From Luidia sarsii (taxonomy: Eukaryota; Echinodermata; Asteroidea; Paxillosida; Luidiidae), in the NCBI GenBank assembly GCA_949987565.1, contig OX465115.1, positions 16,305,242 to 16,369,241 on the forward strand: a DNA stretch of 64,000 nucleotides. Direction: 5' to 3'. Made by a program: the position numbers and the translations under genes. Under the pieces are notes generated by a model that saw only the letters and a list, made by a program, of their open reading frames with translations, was not told the origin of the DNA and did no database searches. Position 1 is the stretch's first letter. Every line of letters starts with the position of its first letter. Positions 36,590 to 56,844 of this stretch are shown here, piece after piece.

Positions 36590-39500
36590 GCCTATAAATG
36601 TGTTCTACAGCCCCCCACGAGTCTCCCCAGCCATATTCAAGCAAAACTGAATTCATAATTTTTTCGAGTAATTCTGAATTCAATTTGGGGTAAAAAAAAA
36701 TTAGAAAAATTACAAGGGGTTAGCCTTGTCATTTCGGGTGATTTGTGACGTATGTTTAGAAATGTGTTCTACAGGCCCCAGGAGTCTCCCCAACCATTTT
36801 CAAGCAAATCTGAATTCATAATTTTTGGGTTAAAAAATGACAAAAATTACAAGGGGTTAGCCTTGCCATTTGGGGTGATTTGGGATCAAAAAAACAAACT
36901 TTTCCCCTGATGATTTAAATGATGCAATCTGCATATAAATGTGTTTTATAGGCCCCCAGGAGTCTCCCAATCTGTTTTCAAGCAAATCTGAATTCATAAT
37001 TTTGGGGTCCAAAAATGACAAGGGGTTAGCCTTGCCATTTGGGGTGATTTGTGACCAAAAAAGACAAACTTTTCCCCTTATGATTTAAATGATGCAATCT
37101 GCATATAAATGTGTTCTATAGGCCCCCAGGAGTCTCCCCAGCCATTTTCAAGCAAATCTGAATTCATAATTTTTGGGTCCAAAAATGACAAAAATGACAA
37201 GGGGTTAGCCTTGCCATTTGCCCTGATTTGGGACCAAAAAAGACATTTTTTTCCCCTGATGATTTAAATGATGCAATCTGCATATAAATGTGTTCTATAG
37301 GCCCCTAGGAATCTCCCCAGCCATATTCAAGCAAATCTGAATTCATAATTGTTGGGGTTAAAAAATGACAAAAATTACAAGGGGTTAGCCTTGCCATTTG
37401 GGGTGATTTGTGACCAAAAAAGACAAACTTTTCCCCTTATGATTGAAATGATGCAATCTGCATATAAATGTGTTCTACAGGCCCAAAGGAGTCTCCCCAG
37501 CCATATTCAAGCAAATCTAAATTCATAATTTTTGGGTCCAAAACTGACATAAATGACAAGGGGTTAGCCTTGCCATTTGCACTGATTTGTGACCAAAAAA
37601 GACAAACTTTTCCCCTGATGATTTAAATGATGCAATCTGCACATAAATGTGTTCTATAGGCCCCCAGGAGTTTCCCAATCTATTTTCAAGCAAATCTGGA
37701 TTCATAATTTTGGGGTCCAAAAATGACAAAAATGACAAGGGGTTAGCCTTGCCATTTGCACTGATTTGTGACCAAAAAAGACAAACTTTTCCCCTGATGA
37801 TTTAAATGATGCAATCTGCATATAAATGTGTTCTATAGGCCCCCAGGAGTCTCCCAATCTATTTTCAAGCAAATCTGGATTCATAATTTTGGGGTCAAAA
37901 AATGACAAAAATGACAAGGGGTTAGCCTTGCCATTTGCCCTGATTTGGGACCAAAAAAGACATTTTTTTCCCCTGATGATTTAAATGATGCAATCTGCAT
38001 ATAAATGTGTTCTATAGGCCCCCAGGAATCTCCCCAGCCATATTCAAGCAAATCTGAATTCATAATTGTTGGGGTTAAAAAATGACAAAAATGACAAGGG
38101 GTTAGCCTTGCCATTTGGGGTGATTTGTGACCAAAAAAGACAAACTTTTCCCCTTATGATTTAAATGATGCAATCTGCATATAAATGTGTTCTATAGGCC
38201 CCCAGGAGTCTCCCCAGCCATATTCAAGCAAATCTAAATTCATAATTTTGAGGGTCAAAAAATTACAAAAATGACAAGGGGTTAGCCTTGCCATTTGCAC
38301 TGATTTGTGACCAAAAAAGACAAACTTTTCCCCTGATGATTTAAATGATGCAATCTGCACATAAATGTGTTCTATAGGCCCCCAGGAGTTTCCCCAGCCA
38401 TATTCAAGCAAATCTAAATTCATAATTTTGGGGGTCAAACAATTACAAAAATGACAAGGGGTTAGCCTTGCCATTTGCACTGATTTGTGACCAAAAAAGA
38501 CAAACTTTTCCCCTGATGATTTAAATGATGCAATCTGCACATAAATGTGTTCTATAGGCCCCCAGGAGTTTCCCAATCTATTTTCAAGCAAATCTGGATT
38601 CATAATTTTGAGGTCCAAAAATTACAAAAATGACAAGGGGTTAGCCTTGCCATTTGCACTGATTTGTGACCAAAAAAGACAAACTTTTCCCCTGATGATT
38701 TAGATGATGCAATCCCCTGATGATTTAAATGATGCAATCTGCACATAAATGTGTTCTATAGGCCCCCAGGAGTTTCCCAATCTATTTTCAAGCAAATCTG
38801 GAGTCATAATTTTTGGGTCAAAAAATGACAAAAATGACAAGGGGTTAGCCTTGCCATTTGCACTGATTTGTGACCAAAAAAGACATTTTTTTCCCCTGAT
38901 GATTGAAATGATGCAATCTGCATATAAATGTGTTCTATAGGCCCCAAGGAGTCTCCCCAGCCATATTCAAGCAAATCTGAATTCATAATTTGGGGGTCAA
39001 AAAATTACAAAAATGACAAGGGGTTAGCCTTGCCATTTTGGGTGATTTGTGACCAAAAAAGACAAACTTTTCCCCTGATGATTTAAATGATGCAATCTGC
39101 ATATAAATGTGTTCTATAGGCCCCCAGGAGTCTCCCCAGCCATTTTCAAGCAAATCTGAATTCATAATTTTGGGGGTCAAAAAATTACAAAAATGACAAG
39201 GGGTTAGCCTTGCCATTTTGGGTGATTTGTGACCAAAAAAGACAAACTTTTCCCCTGATGATTGAAATGATGCAATCTGCATATAAATGTGTTCTACAGG
39301 CCCAAAGGAGTCTCCCCAGCCATATTCAAGCAAATCTAAATTCATATTTTTTGGGTCCAAAAATGACATAAATGACAAGGGGTTAGCCTTGCCATTTGCC
39401 CTGATTTGGGACCAAAAAAGACAAACTTTTCCCCTGATGATTTAAATGATGCAATCTGCATATAAATGTGTTCTATAGGCCCCCAGGAGTTTCCCAATCT

Positions 39501-40130
39501 ATTTTCAAGCAAATCTGGATTCATAATTTTGGGGTCAAAAAATGACAAAAATGACAAGGGGTTAGCCTTGCCATTTGCCCTGATTTGGGACCAAAAAAGA
39601 CATTTTTTTCCCCTGATGATTTAAATGATGCAATCTGCATATAAATGTGTTCTATAGGCCCCCAGGAATCTCCCCAGCCATATTCAAGCAAATCTGAATT
39701 CATAAATTTTGGGGTCAAAAAATGACAAAAATGACAAGGGGTTAGCCTTGCAATTTGCACTGATTTGTAACCAAAAAAGACAAACTTTCTCCCTGATGAT
39801 TTAAATGATGCAATCTGCATATAAATGTGTTATACAGGCCGCAATGAGTCTCCCCAGCCATATTCAAGCAAATCTGAATTCATAATTTCGGGTCAAAAAA
39901 TGACAAAAATGACAAGGGGTTAGCCTTGCCATTTGCACTGATTTGTGACCAAAAAAGACCAACTTTTCCCTGATGATTTAAATGATGCAATCTGCATATA
40001 AATGTGTTCTATAGGCCCCCAGGAGTCTCCCAATCTATTTTCAAGCAAATCTAAATCATCAAGTTTAGGGTAAAAAAATTAGAAAAAGTACAAGGGGGTT
40101 AGTCTTGCTATTGGGGCCTATTTTGGACCA
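36590..40130. repeat. 179-bp satellite array, about 20 monomers
   Basis: Using the landmark ATAAATGTGTTCTAYAGGCC, monomers recur at about 36595, 36755, 36933, 37104, 37285 and then roughly every 179 bp to 39999. The first three or four monomers are more diverged and shorter. At about 38689-38713 a 25-bp partial duplication lengthens one monomer. Two subtypes alternate irregularly: CCAGCCATATTCAAGC...GAATTC and CAATCTATTTTCAAGC...GGATTC. Minus-strand frames of 60-154 codons in every monomer share one repeating peptide pattern and are not a gene family. I see no matching monomer elsewhere in the window. Confidence 0.96.
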
Positions 40131-43100
40131 AAAAAGACACTTCGTTGCGAAAAATGAGCTCTTCGGGACCTAATTTTTAAAAATTAAATATTGGGATAGT
40201 CTTACACTTTTCGGCCAAGTTTGGCTTTGACTTTTCCACATTATCCTCTTTGCTCTGTGGCTAATGTGCCCTGTGAAACCACAAATACCAAAAGAAATAA
40301 AATAATGCTCCAAGAGACAAAATAATTGGAAGATTCGATGATAGTTTTCATGAAAATATAGAAAGCTCAAACGCCACAGGTTTACATACATTATAAGCCC
40401 AGAGGAAAGTTTACAACTTTCAAAAGTTTTGGAAGGGAATAAGCTGCCTTCCTTTAATATCAGATGGCAGCCTATGATGCAATGCATCATAGTCAAAACC
40501 CTCAAAATGATGCACAAATTTGTTAATAATTTCTTTTGGTAGCAACCATTATCAATGTTTCCATTGTAAGCAACATAATTGCATCAAATGTCGCCCATGG
40601 TAGAACTGACTGCAGTTATCTTTCATAAGATGCAACACAAAATACTTCATGTGCAGTACTCTGATATACTTACAATCATACAATAAATGTCTTACAGGCA
40701 ATTATGATATGCTTTTGTTTGGGAACGTCAAAGTGGTTGAATACATTTTCACAAAAGCTACATTGTATAAAGTAAGACATTTGTTAAAATTCTTGGTGTT
40801 TGATTACACAAGCCGCAATGAATGACAAACCTAGTGAGCTCAATTATACTTTCAACATTTCCACCAGTTATTTGGAGAGTCAGGGACTAGACATTTTAAA
40901 CAGAGGAATATTATTATGCAAATTAAGATTCTTATAGGTGAATTGTGTACCATGTGAGAATACTAACATAATACATAATGGCATTATAGAAAGGGAACTT
41001 TAAAGTTGTGTTTCATCTGAGATCGTATCTATAATAACAGTTCCCTAAGATCTTTCCTTTGGAGAGAATTGAATTTTCCATATTTCTTTTTCAGAGGGAA
41101 AACATGAAATTGACCGTCGTGTTTTGGTTGGAAATTCAAAATGAAACAATCCACGCTCATTTCTAGTCCTGGCCAGGTATTTTTCAGCGGTTCTATCACA
41201 TCACACTCTTTACGGAAATATCTCTTTTTTCCTTAATTCCAAGTGTAAACCTGTGAGGGCAACACAATTAGCCACTACATGGCTTAAAATCAGGAAAACA
41301 TCTACTTAAAGCAAACATAATAATTGGTCCAGCAAAAGTACATGTAAGCTTGAAACTTATCCAATATTATCTTGAAAGATTTTGATTTCTCTCGTTAAGC
41401 CAGATAAACACCTACATCTCTTCAACTCAATTCATCAAAGCTGCTTTGATTCCTTAAAGGATTTCTATCCTTCTCTTTCTCCCCGCTAAAACCAAAATCA
41501 TGTGGGTTCCTTAATATTTGGGGCTGATAAACATCTTTTATTCTGCACTTAGAAGCATTGAAGGTAACCATTGATGCATTGTCGACCATTCTGAATTGGC
41601 GACCACCTGTCAGGTACCCTCTATGCCCAGATAGAAAACTGCACTAATGCACTTTTATATCAAATGCACCCCTTGACTTGCCAGCATATGATTGGCTATG
41701 GGTACATGCTAGTTTGAATGGCAGGGCATAAAGCTAGTTGTAGTGGGTGTTAAATTCATGCAATTATACAACATATTATTAGAACATTACAAGGTGGTTT
41801 GGTTGTCTCCATAAAAGCTCCATAACCAGTTAATGAATAAAATAATCCAGAGATAAGACAAAGGAACCCACAAGCAATGAAACTATTACTCTTCACTACA
41901 AAACTAAAATGAAAGTCAATCTCAAACCGTATAAGGTTTGTTCTTTAAGCTTTTTTATGTCTTCATATTTGGTTTTAAAATGAAGCTTAAAATACTTTAG
42001 CCAACTGCACAATGAAAATACTATCAAAAGATAAAACAAGCTTTCTTTATCAATGTCTTCGTAGCTGCATTCATGGTATGCATCAAATATATTTTTGTTC
42101 ACACTGGTGATAATTTATGCAACAAATTTAATGAATAAATCATTACTTCCTGAAAACAAACATGAGAGGTGGTGATGGTATCTATAATTGATATTGTGTT
42201 CGTTGATATTCATGTACATGTACATTGTACATGTATATTGCTTGAAGAAATGTGTGGTGCAATTTACAGAGCTGTGTATCAAACTCATATATCTGTGGTG
42301 GTTAGCATTGTCAAGTATGTGTAACTTATAAAAGGTGTAGCAGTCTAAGAAGTTACAAGCACTACCTGGACGACACCCAAAGGCACGATGGAGGGACAAC
42401 CTTGTAATCCAACATGGCCCTAACTGGTCAAGACTAGCAAAGTCTGTGGGAACAGTACCAGGAGGGGTTCCATCATCTTGAGTGAAGTACGCCCTCTACA
42501 GTGACAGGCATAGTCAGATATTGAAAAGGCATGCAACAGCTGTCTCCTCCCTAGTAACTTTCTGGCGCCCTCTTGTGGTGATCTGCATGCACACATGGAG
42601 TTACTCCATGCTACTCGGTCAAAATATAGAGGTACAAACATAATATGATACGTTTGTGGTGGGAAAGGTTAAAAAAATATAAGATAAAAGAACAGGAATG
42701 ATGTAAAACAACCCACACCAACACATACACCGGGAAAAAGAAGCAAGCAGAAATCATTCTGACAAATGGTAGAAAATTTGAAGGCACTGACAATAAAAAT
42801 CCATGGTAATCATACATATTTTGCATAACCATGTAATCATTATCACACCATGGAACGGGAAAATACATCAGCATCCTCTGGAATTACCCAATCATAATGT
42901 TGGTATTTCAATCCATAGACACTCCACCATACCTTTACTATAACACACCACACCATACCAATGTCAAGACAAACAACTTTGGATTCTAGAGGGGACAGAT
43001 GACTGTGGCCCTTGTTGCCATGGAGACAAAGCAGCTTGACATTGCCAAAGATTGGGTGATATGGAAATGCACTGTTGAGGAAAACGTTTGATAGGTTTCC

Positions 43101-43350
43101 TTACAAAACACTCTTCCTTCCATAAGAATTTCAGGGACTGAATGTAACCACCGCACTGTCACCAATTGTTGAATGTCTTTTCCAGTTCTAATATCTTCCA
43201 GTCTTCATTTTAGGGGCATAACACGATTTCACCTTACCCTGACAAAGGTTTTCCATTGTACATTATAGAGCCTACTCGTGTGTGTTTTCTTCATAGAAGA
43301 AAAGGAGTTTTGATTCAAGAATTTCTGTTTCAACCTTCTGAGACATGTCA

Positions 43351-43545
43351 CAGGGGGTTGGGGTGGGGTGAAAGGGGGTTGGGGTGGGGTGGGGTGGGGT
43401 GGGGTGGGGTGGGGTGGGGTGGGGTGGAAGGGGGTTGGGGTGGGCTGGAGTGGGGTGGAGGGGGGTAGGGGTAGAATGGAGTGGGGTCGGCTGGGGTTGG
43501 GTAGAGTGGGGTTGGGTGGTGTGGGATGGGGTACAGTGGGGTCCA
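43351..43545. repeat. (GGGGT)n G-rich array beyond the ALDH4A1 stop codon
   Basis: The plus strand has about 195 bp of GGGGT/GGGTT units, perfect at 43381-43424 and degenerate after that. It starts about 30 bp beyond the ALDH4A1 stop (43574-43576) in transcript direction, so it probably lies in the 3' UTR or terminator region. The transcript carries the C-rich strand. Runs of four G at 5-bp spacing satisfy the usual G-quadruplex pattern. Confidence 0.95.
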
Positions 43546-43573
43546 TTGCTAAGTAGCCCTTTGGTTCTTGTGT

Positions 43574-53272
<9,699 letters not shown>

Positions 53273-53420
53273 GTTTCCGGCTGTGTTCTTTACGACACAA
53301 ACACTTGCAAGTCAAGAGAGTAATGTTGCACGATAAGTTGTCCCTTCACTTTCAACGTCTCGTCGACGTGTGACTCAACGCACCATCTCTATGCGTTAGG
53401 TCATATGGTCTGGCTCCTAG
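53273..53420 (-). promoter_or_regulatory. ALDH4A1: Putative ALDH4A1 promoter region with an AP-1-like site
   Basis: This is the sequence immediately upstream of the ALDH4A1 start codon. TGACTCA at 53371-53377, about 100 bp upstream, matches the AP-1 consensus TGASTCA exactly. No TATA box is evident. A 7-bp match can arise by chance, so the regulatory assignment is weak. Confidence 0.3.
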
Positions 53421-54210
53421 ACCATTTTCCAACTTAATTTTTAATATTAAGCGGTGGTATCTGACTATTCACTGCATATCGTTTATAATTTATTATAGGG
53501 GCAGTCCTGCACTGAATCATGATTGATTTAAACGTCAATGATTAACAAAGACTGTACTACAAATATTTATTTTCAAGGAAAGTTCAATAAATGAGTCGCT
53601 CTGCTTAATTGATAAATCCTCATTTTTTTCTGGAATGTAAAAGGCGTAGAGACACGTCGTGTGCGGCAGGGTCGAACATTTTGGGGGCGCGGAAGAGGTG
53701 TGTCAATAATCCAGCCAATGACTGGGCAGTAATTTGAATATCATTATTTAATCTGAGTCCACCCAGCCATTAAATGACCAGCAGGAAGAACAGAAATATT
53801 AGATTAACAGTCGACATAATGGTTGTAAAAAGAAATATGTGGCTCCATACAACGTTTTAATTCCTAAGATGTACGTTGTTCGTTTCATCGGCATGGGTTT
53901 CATGAACATTCCAAGCCATGATAATTAAAGTGCATAATTGTATCATTATTTTGTATATAGTGTCATGTAAGCAGCATGAAAGAGCAATACAACGTTCTAA
54001 CGATTCTCCCCTACTAATACTACTGTAATGAGTAGTTCTTAAGACTGGCAGTGCCTTAATTGATAACGGCGACAGCAAACACCTATATTGCTCCCGCAGT
54101 AGACGTAATAGCTTGGTGCGGCCACCGTAGAATAGATATTGAGTGTTCATTTGCATAAAATGATCGTGGTGGCCGCAAGAGGTCGCTGTTGGCCGTGACG
54201 AGGGCCTGGT
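53421..54210. other. Short spacer between tandem ALDH4A1 and the 7TM receptor gene
   Basis: It contains the probable 3' UTR of the receptor (transcribed right to left). A possible minus-strand ATTAAA poly(A) signal is at 53856-53861 and an AATAAA at 53566-53571, about 350 and 640 bp after the stop. No other gene is seen. Confidence 0.5.
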
Positions 54211-56844
54211 TCAGCACGTGCTTTCCTTATGGGCGGTCTCGGGTGAAGTCATTTTAGACCTCGTGTATCGCTCTGCACTCGGAGAGGTGTCACTCTCTCC
54301 GGATGAGAGGGACAGTTTCTTTCCCCAGAGCGCCCTCACGCGGTCATTTAGACAATACGCGAGGAAGATGAGCACACCCTGCAGAGAGTTGACGATGGTG
54401 GCGAGGTAGTCCAAGACCACGTGATCCACGGCGGCAGCCACGAAGGCAAGAATCCATGACGAGCCAAAGAGAAGGGTCAGCTAGAATTGGAAGATGTAAA
54501 CAGACGAACAATTTTCAGGGCTTAACCATGAAGGATATCAACATCTGTAATGAATCTGTGTACGTAAATTTACATGGGTAGATTCGTGAAAGAAATACCT
54601 TGCAATAAATCTTGAATTCGTCCATCAGTTCTCTCCTTGTTCCCTTGGTTTGTATCATCTTGGTGTCTCGCTTGGACTTCCTTATATTGTACACGATCAG
54701 ACTGAAGCAAGCCGTGGAGAACAGGAGTGAAGCAGCGACTGGAATACCGAAGACGATCAGGTTGACCTTGGTACTAGCTATCCAGCACGGCTGGGACTCA
54801 CTGTAGATAGGGGGCAGGCCGAGGCACTGACAGAGATGAATCACCACACAGACTGACGCAATGCTGAAAGCACCACCCCAGGCCAGCGTCATGGACACCG
54901 CCAACCAACGCCGACTCACCCTCAACCTTCTCCGGACCACATTTTGCCTGCCAAAGGTTTTGGCGACATCGTAGGACATTCTAGCCATCCAGAAGAACGC
55001 AGCCAACCACGAGAAATGAACCAGGCAGGCGGTTGCTAAGCAAATGCTTCCACTGAGTTGAAGATTCCAACCCAGAACTGTTAAGAGTAAAGCAATAAAG
55101 AGCGCCCCCACAAGGTTCATGATAAACATCCCGGCCGTGTTTCTCAACTCGGAGAAAATGCTATAGGTAAGAAAGATGACGGCCAATGCTACAATCGACA
55201 AGCAATTCAAAATGATTGATATCAATCCAAGGGCATGCATGTTTGTTTCTGCCGAGTCAAAATGTCCACACACTACGACTTTACCATCAGGTAAGAGGAC
55301 AAATTCCCCAGGTCCAAATTCTTCCCGTATAGCGATCTGCTGAAGAGACGACCCACCACTTTCCATTACAAATTCGTCGGCAATTAAGAGTCCAACTTGA
55401 CTGCAATTGATCATGAGTTCAAGTACATCAAAGCACAACGAAGGCAAGAATACACGTTTTCTTATATACGATGCATTGACTCTTATCCACTGTAATAACC
55501 GTGTGGCAGTGAACTCAGCGGCTGTGTCGTCATCACTTTGTGAAAACGTTTCACTATTGCTGCACATATCTAGTCCTGGTAGAATGCCGTCTTTCAGATA
55601 CACAGTTACACTTTCAACATCGCACTCGTATGAATCACTTTGATTCCTGAAAAGGTTTTTGAGGAAGTCGCTCTCCAAAACGTCAACATTTCCGTCAGTG
55701 ACGACGGAAAGAGATAATTCCTCACGCGTACCAGTGGGTACAGAGGAGTTGTAAATATTCATATGCAAGTCAATTGCCTTTGTACCAAACATTTTGTTGA
55801 CATGTGATGTACAGTTATCGTCTGCCACAGAATCCTTTCTCCTCAAATGCGTTAGCTTCTCATTAACACATTTTCCCTCTGCGTTCATCTGACCAGATTG
55901 ACAGAAAAACGTGCGGCACCTATCAAGGAAAGGATCATAGAGCTGCCCTGGTTCACACCTGCTGCTGCCACCATTACCCCAGTCAAAGTCAAATGCAATC
56001 TGTATGAATCCAAATCTTCTCTTAAACTTGATACCTGACGGTCTTTGTTTTTTGCATTGATAAAGGCAGTTATCCCACTTTCCCTGAGTGCACCTCCAGC
56101 ACCACGTGCCCTTCCCCCTGCATGCTGCAGTAGGATGAACCAGCTCGCCATTGCACATCGCACAGTGAGGATTGTGGTAGAGCTTTCCATTCACGTCCAC
56201 AGGGGCGTAGTAATCCTCGCAAGCCGCTCGCAGAGATTGGTTCACCGAGTGGTCTGGGCAGGAGCGGACCGTTCTACCAGGGCAGAGTCGGGCGGTGCCG
56301 TTGGCTCCATCTCTCGGCGGGCTGTACACTAGCAGGACTGCAGGGGTATTCTTACGTGGTCCGATCTTCCGGATGTTCCATGTGTATAGATCACCTATTT
56401 GAACACCGTGGCAGACTGCGCAGAAGATGTTTTTATAAACAGCGCCACCAGCGACGTAGACCGGAAGGGATCCAATCACGTCTTCCCTCGTTGTCCCTTC
56501 TTCACAGTTGGCGCGTAAAAACGGATTGGCCCAATGGTCAGGACAGAAACTGACCAATGAGAATCCAACATACTGGCTCCTTTTGGCAACGGGCAACATC
56601 ACGCATGCGTAGTGCTTCACAGCCGTCCCATCTATACTGACCTCCGTCCAATCAGGGACGGGCTTACAGTTAGATGCGTAGTCATAGCAACAGTCCTGAA
56701 ACCAATGGCAAGCCTTATCACATCTGCAAGAGTCTTCGTTCAGATTGCCGCCTATGTAGTACTGGCCTTTGCCTTCGTTACAGTCAATCCCACAGTAATT
56801 GATTTTCCCACACAAATAAGCGGGAAAATCAAATCTTGATGTTT
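54211..56844 (-). other. SMB-like module, ectodomain and 7TM domain of the receptor (exons 7-8)
   Basis: Exon 7 opens with CGKINYCGIDC ... SCRCDKACHWFQDCCYDYAS, matching the cysteine pattern of somatomedin B modules. Two related Cys-rich segments follow, SFCPDHWANPFLRANCEE with IFCAVCHG and SCPDHSVNQSLRAACEDYY with HCAMCNG. Helices: TM1 LGLISIILNCLSIVALAVIF, TM2 MFIMNLVGALFIALLLTVLG, TM3 CLATACLVHFSWLAAFFWM, TM4 LAVSMTLAWGGAFSIASVCV, TM5 VNLIVFGIPVAASLLFSTAC. Exon 8 gives TM6 LTLLFGSSWILAFVAAAV and TM7 ATIVNSLQGVLIFLAYCL. The FGSSWIL and NSLQGVLIFLAYC signatures are those of adhesion/secretin-type receptors. Confidence 0.92.

Larger units (their letters stand above)
29529..43573. other. Intergenic spacer between convergent CAMTA and ALDH4A1 genes
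   Basis: It includes the unmapped 3' UTRs of both genes. I see no conserved protein-coding exon on either strand. Contents identified: tRNA-like SINE remnants near 33338-33408 and 33511-33597, a 34-bp minisatellite at 33599-34061, a diverged foldback half-copy at 35277-35308, the 179-bp satellite array at about 36590-40130, and a G-rich array at 43351-43545. Stretches 29.6-33.3, 34.1-36.5 and 40.2-43.3 kb are otherwise AT-rich unique-looking sequence in which I recognise nothing. Confidence 0.8.

Noticed and set aside
37523..39820. Series of similar minus-strand open frames of 60-154 codons
   Set aside because: They are the same frame read from successive 179-bp satellite monomers and shift frame between monomers; they are not a tandem gene family.
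54515..54598. Exon 7 of the receptor continuing to the in-frame stop at 54515
   Set aside because: Splicing at the GT following 54599 to the acceptor before 54480 restores TM6 and TM7 with family signatures; readthrough gives a truncated five-helix protein.
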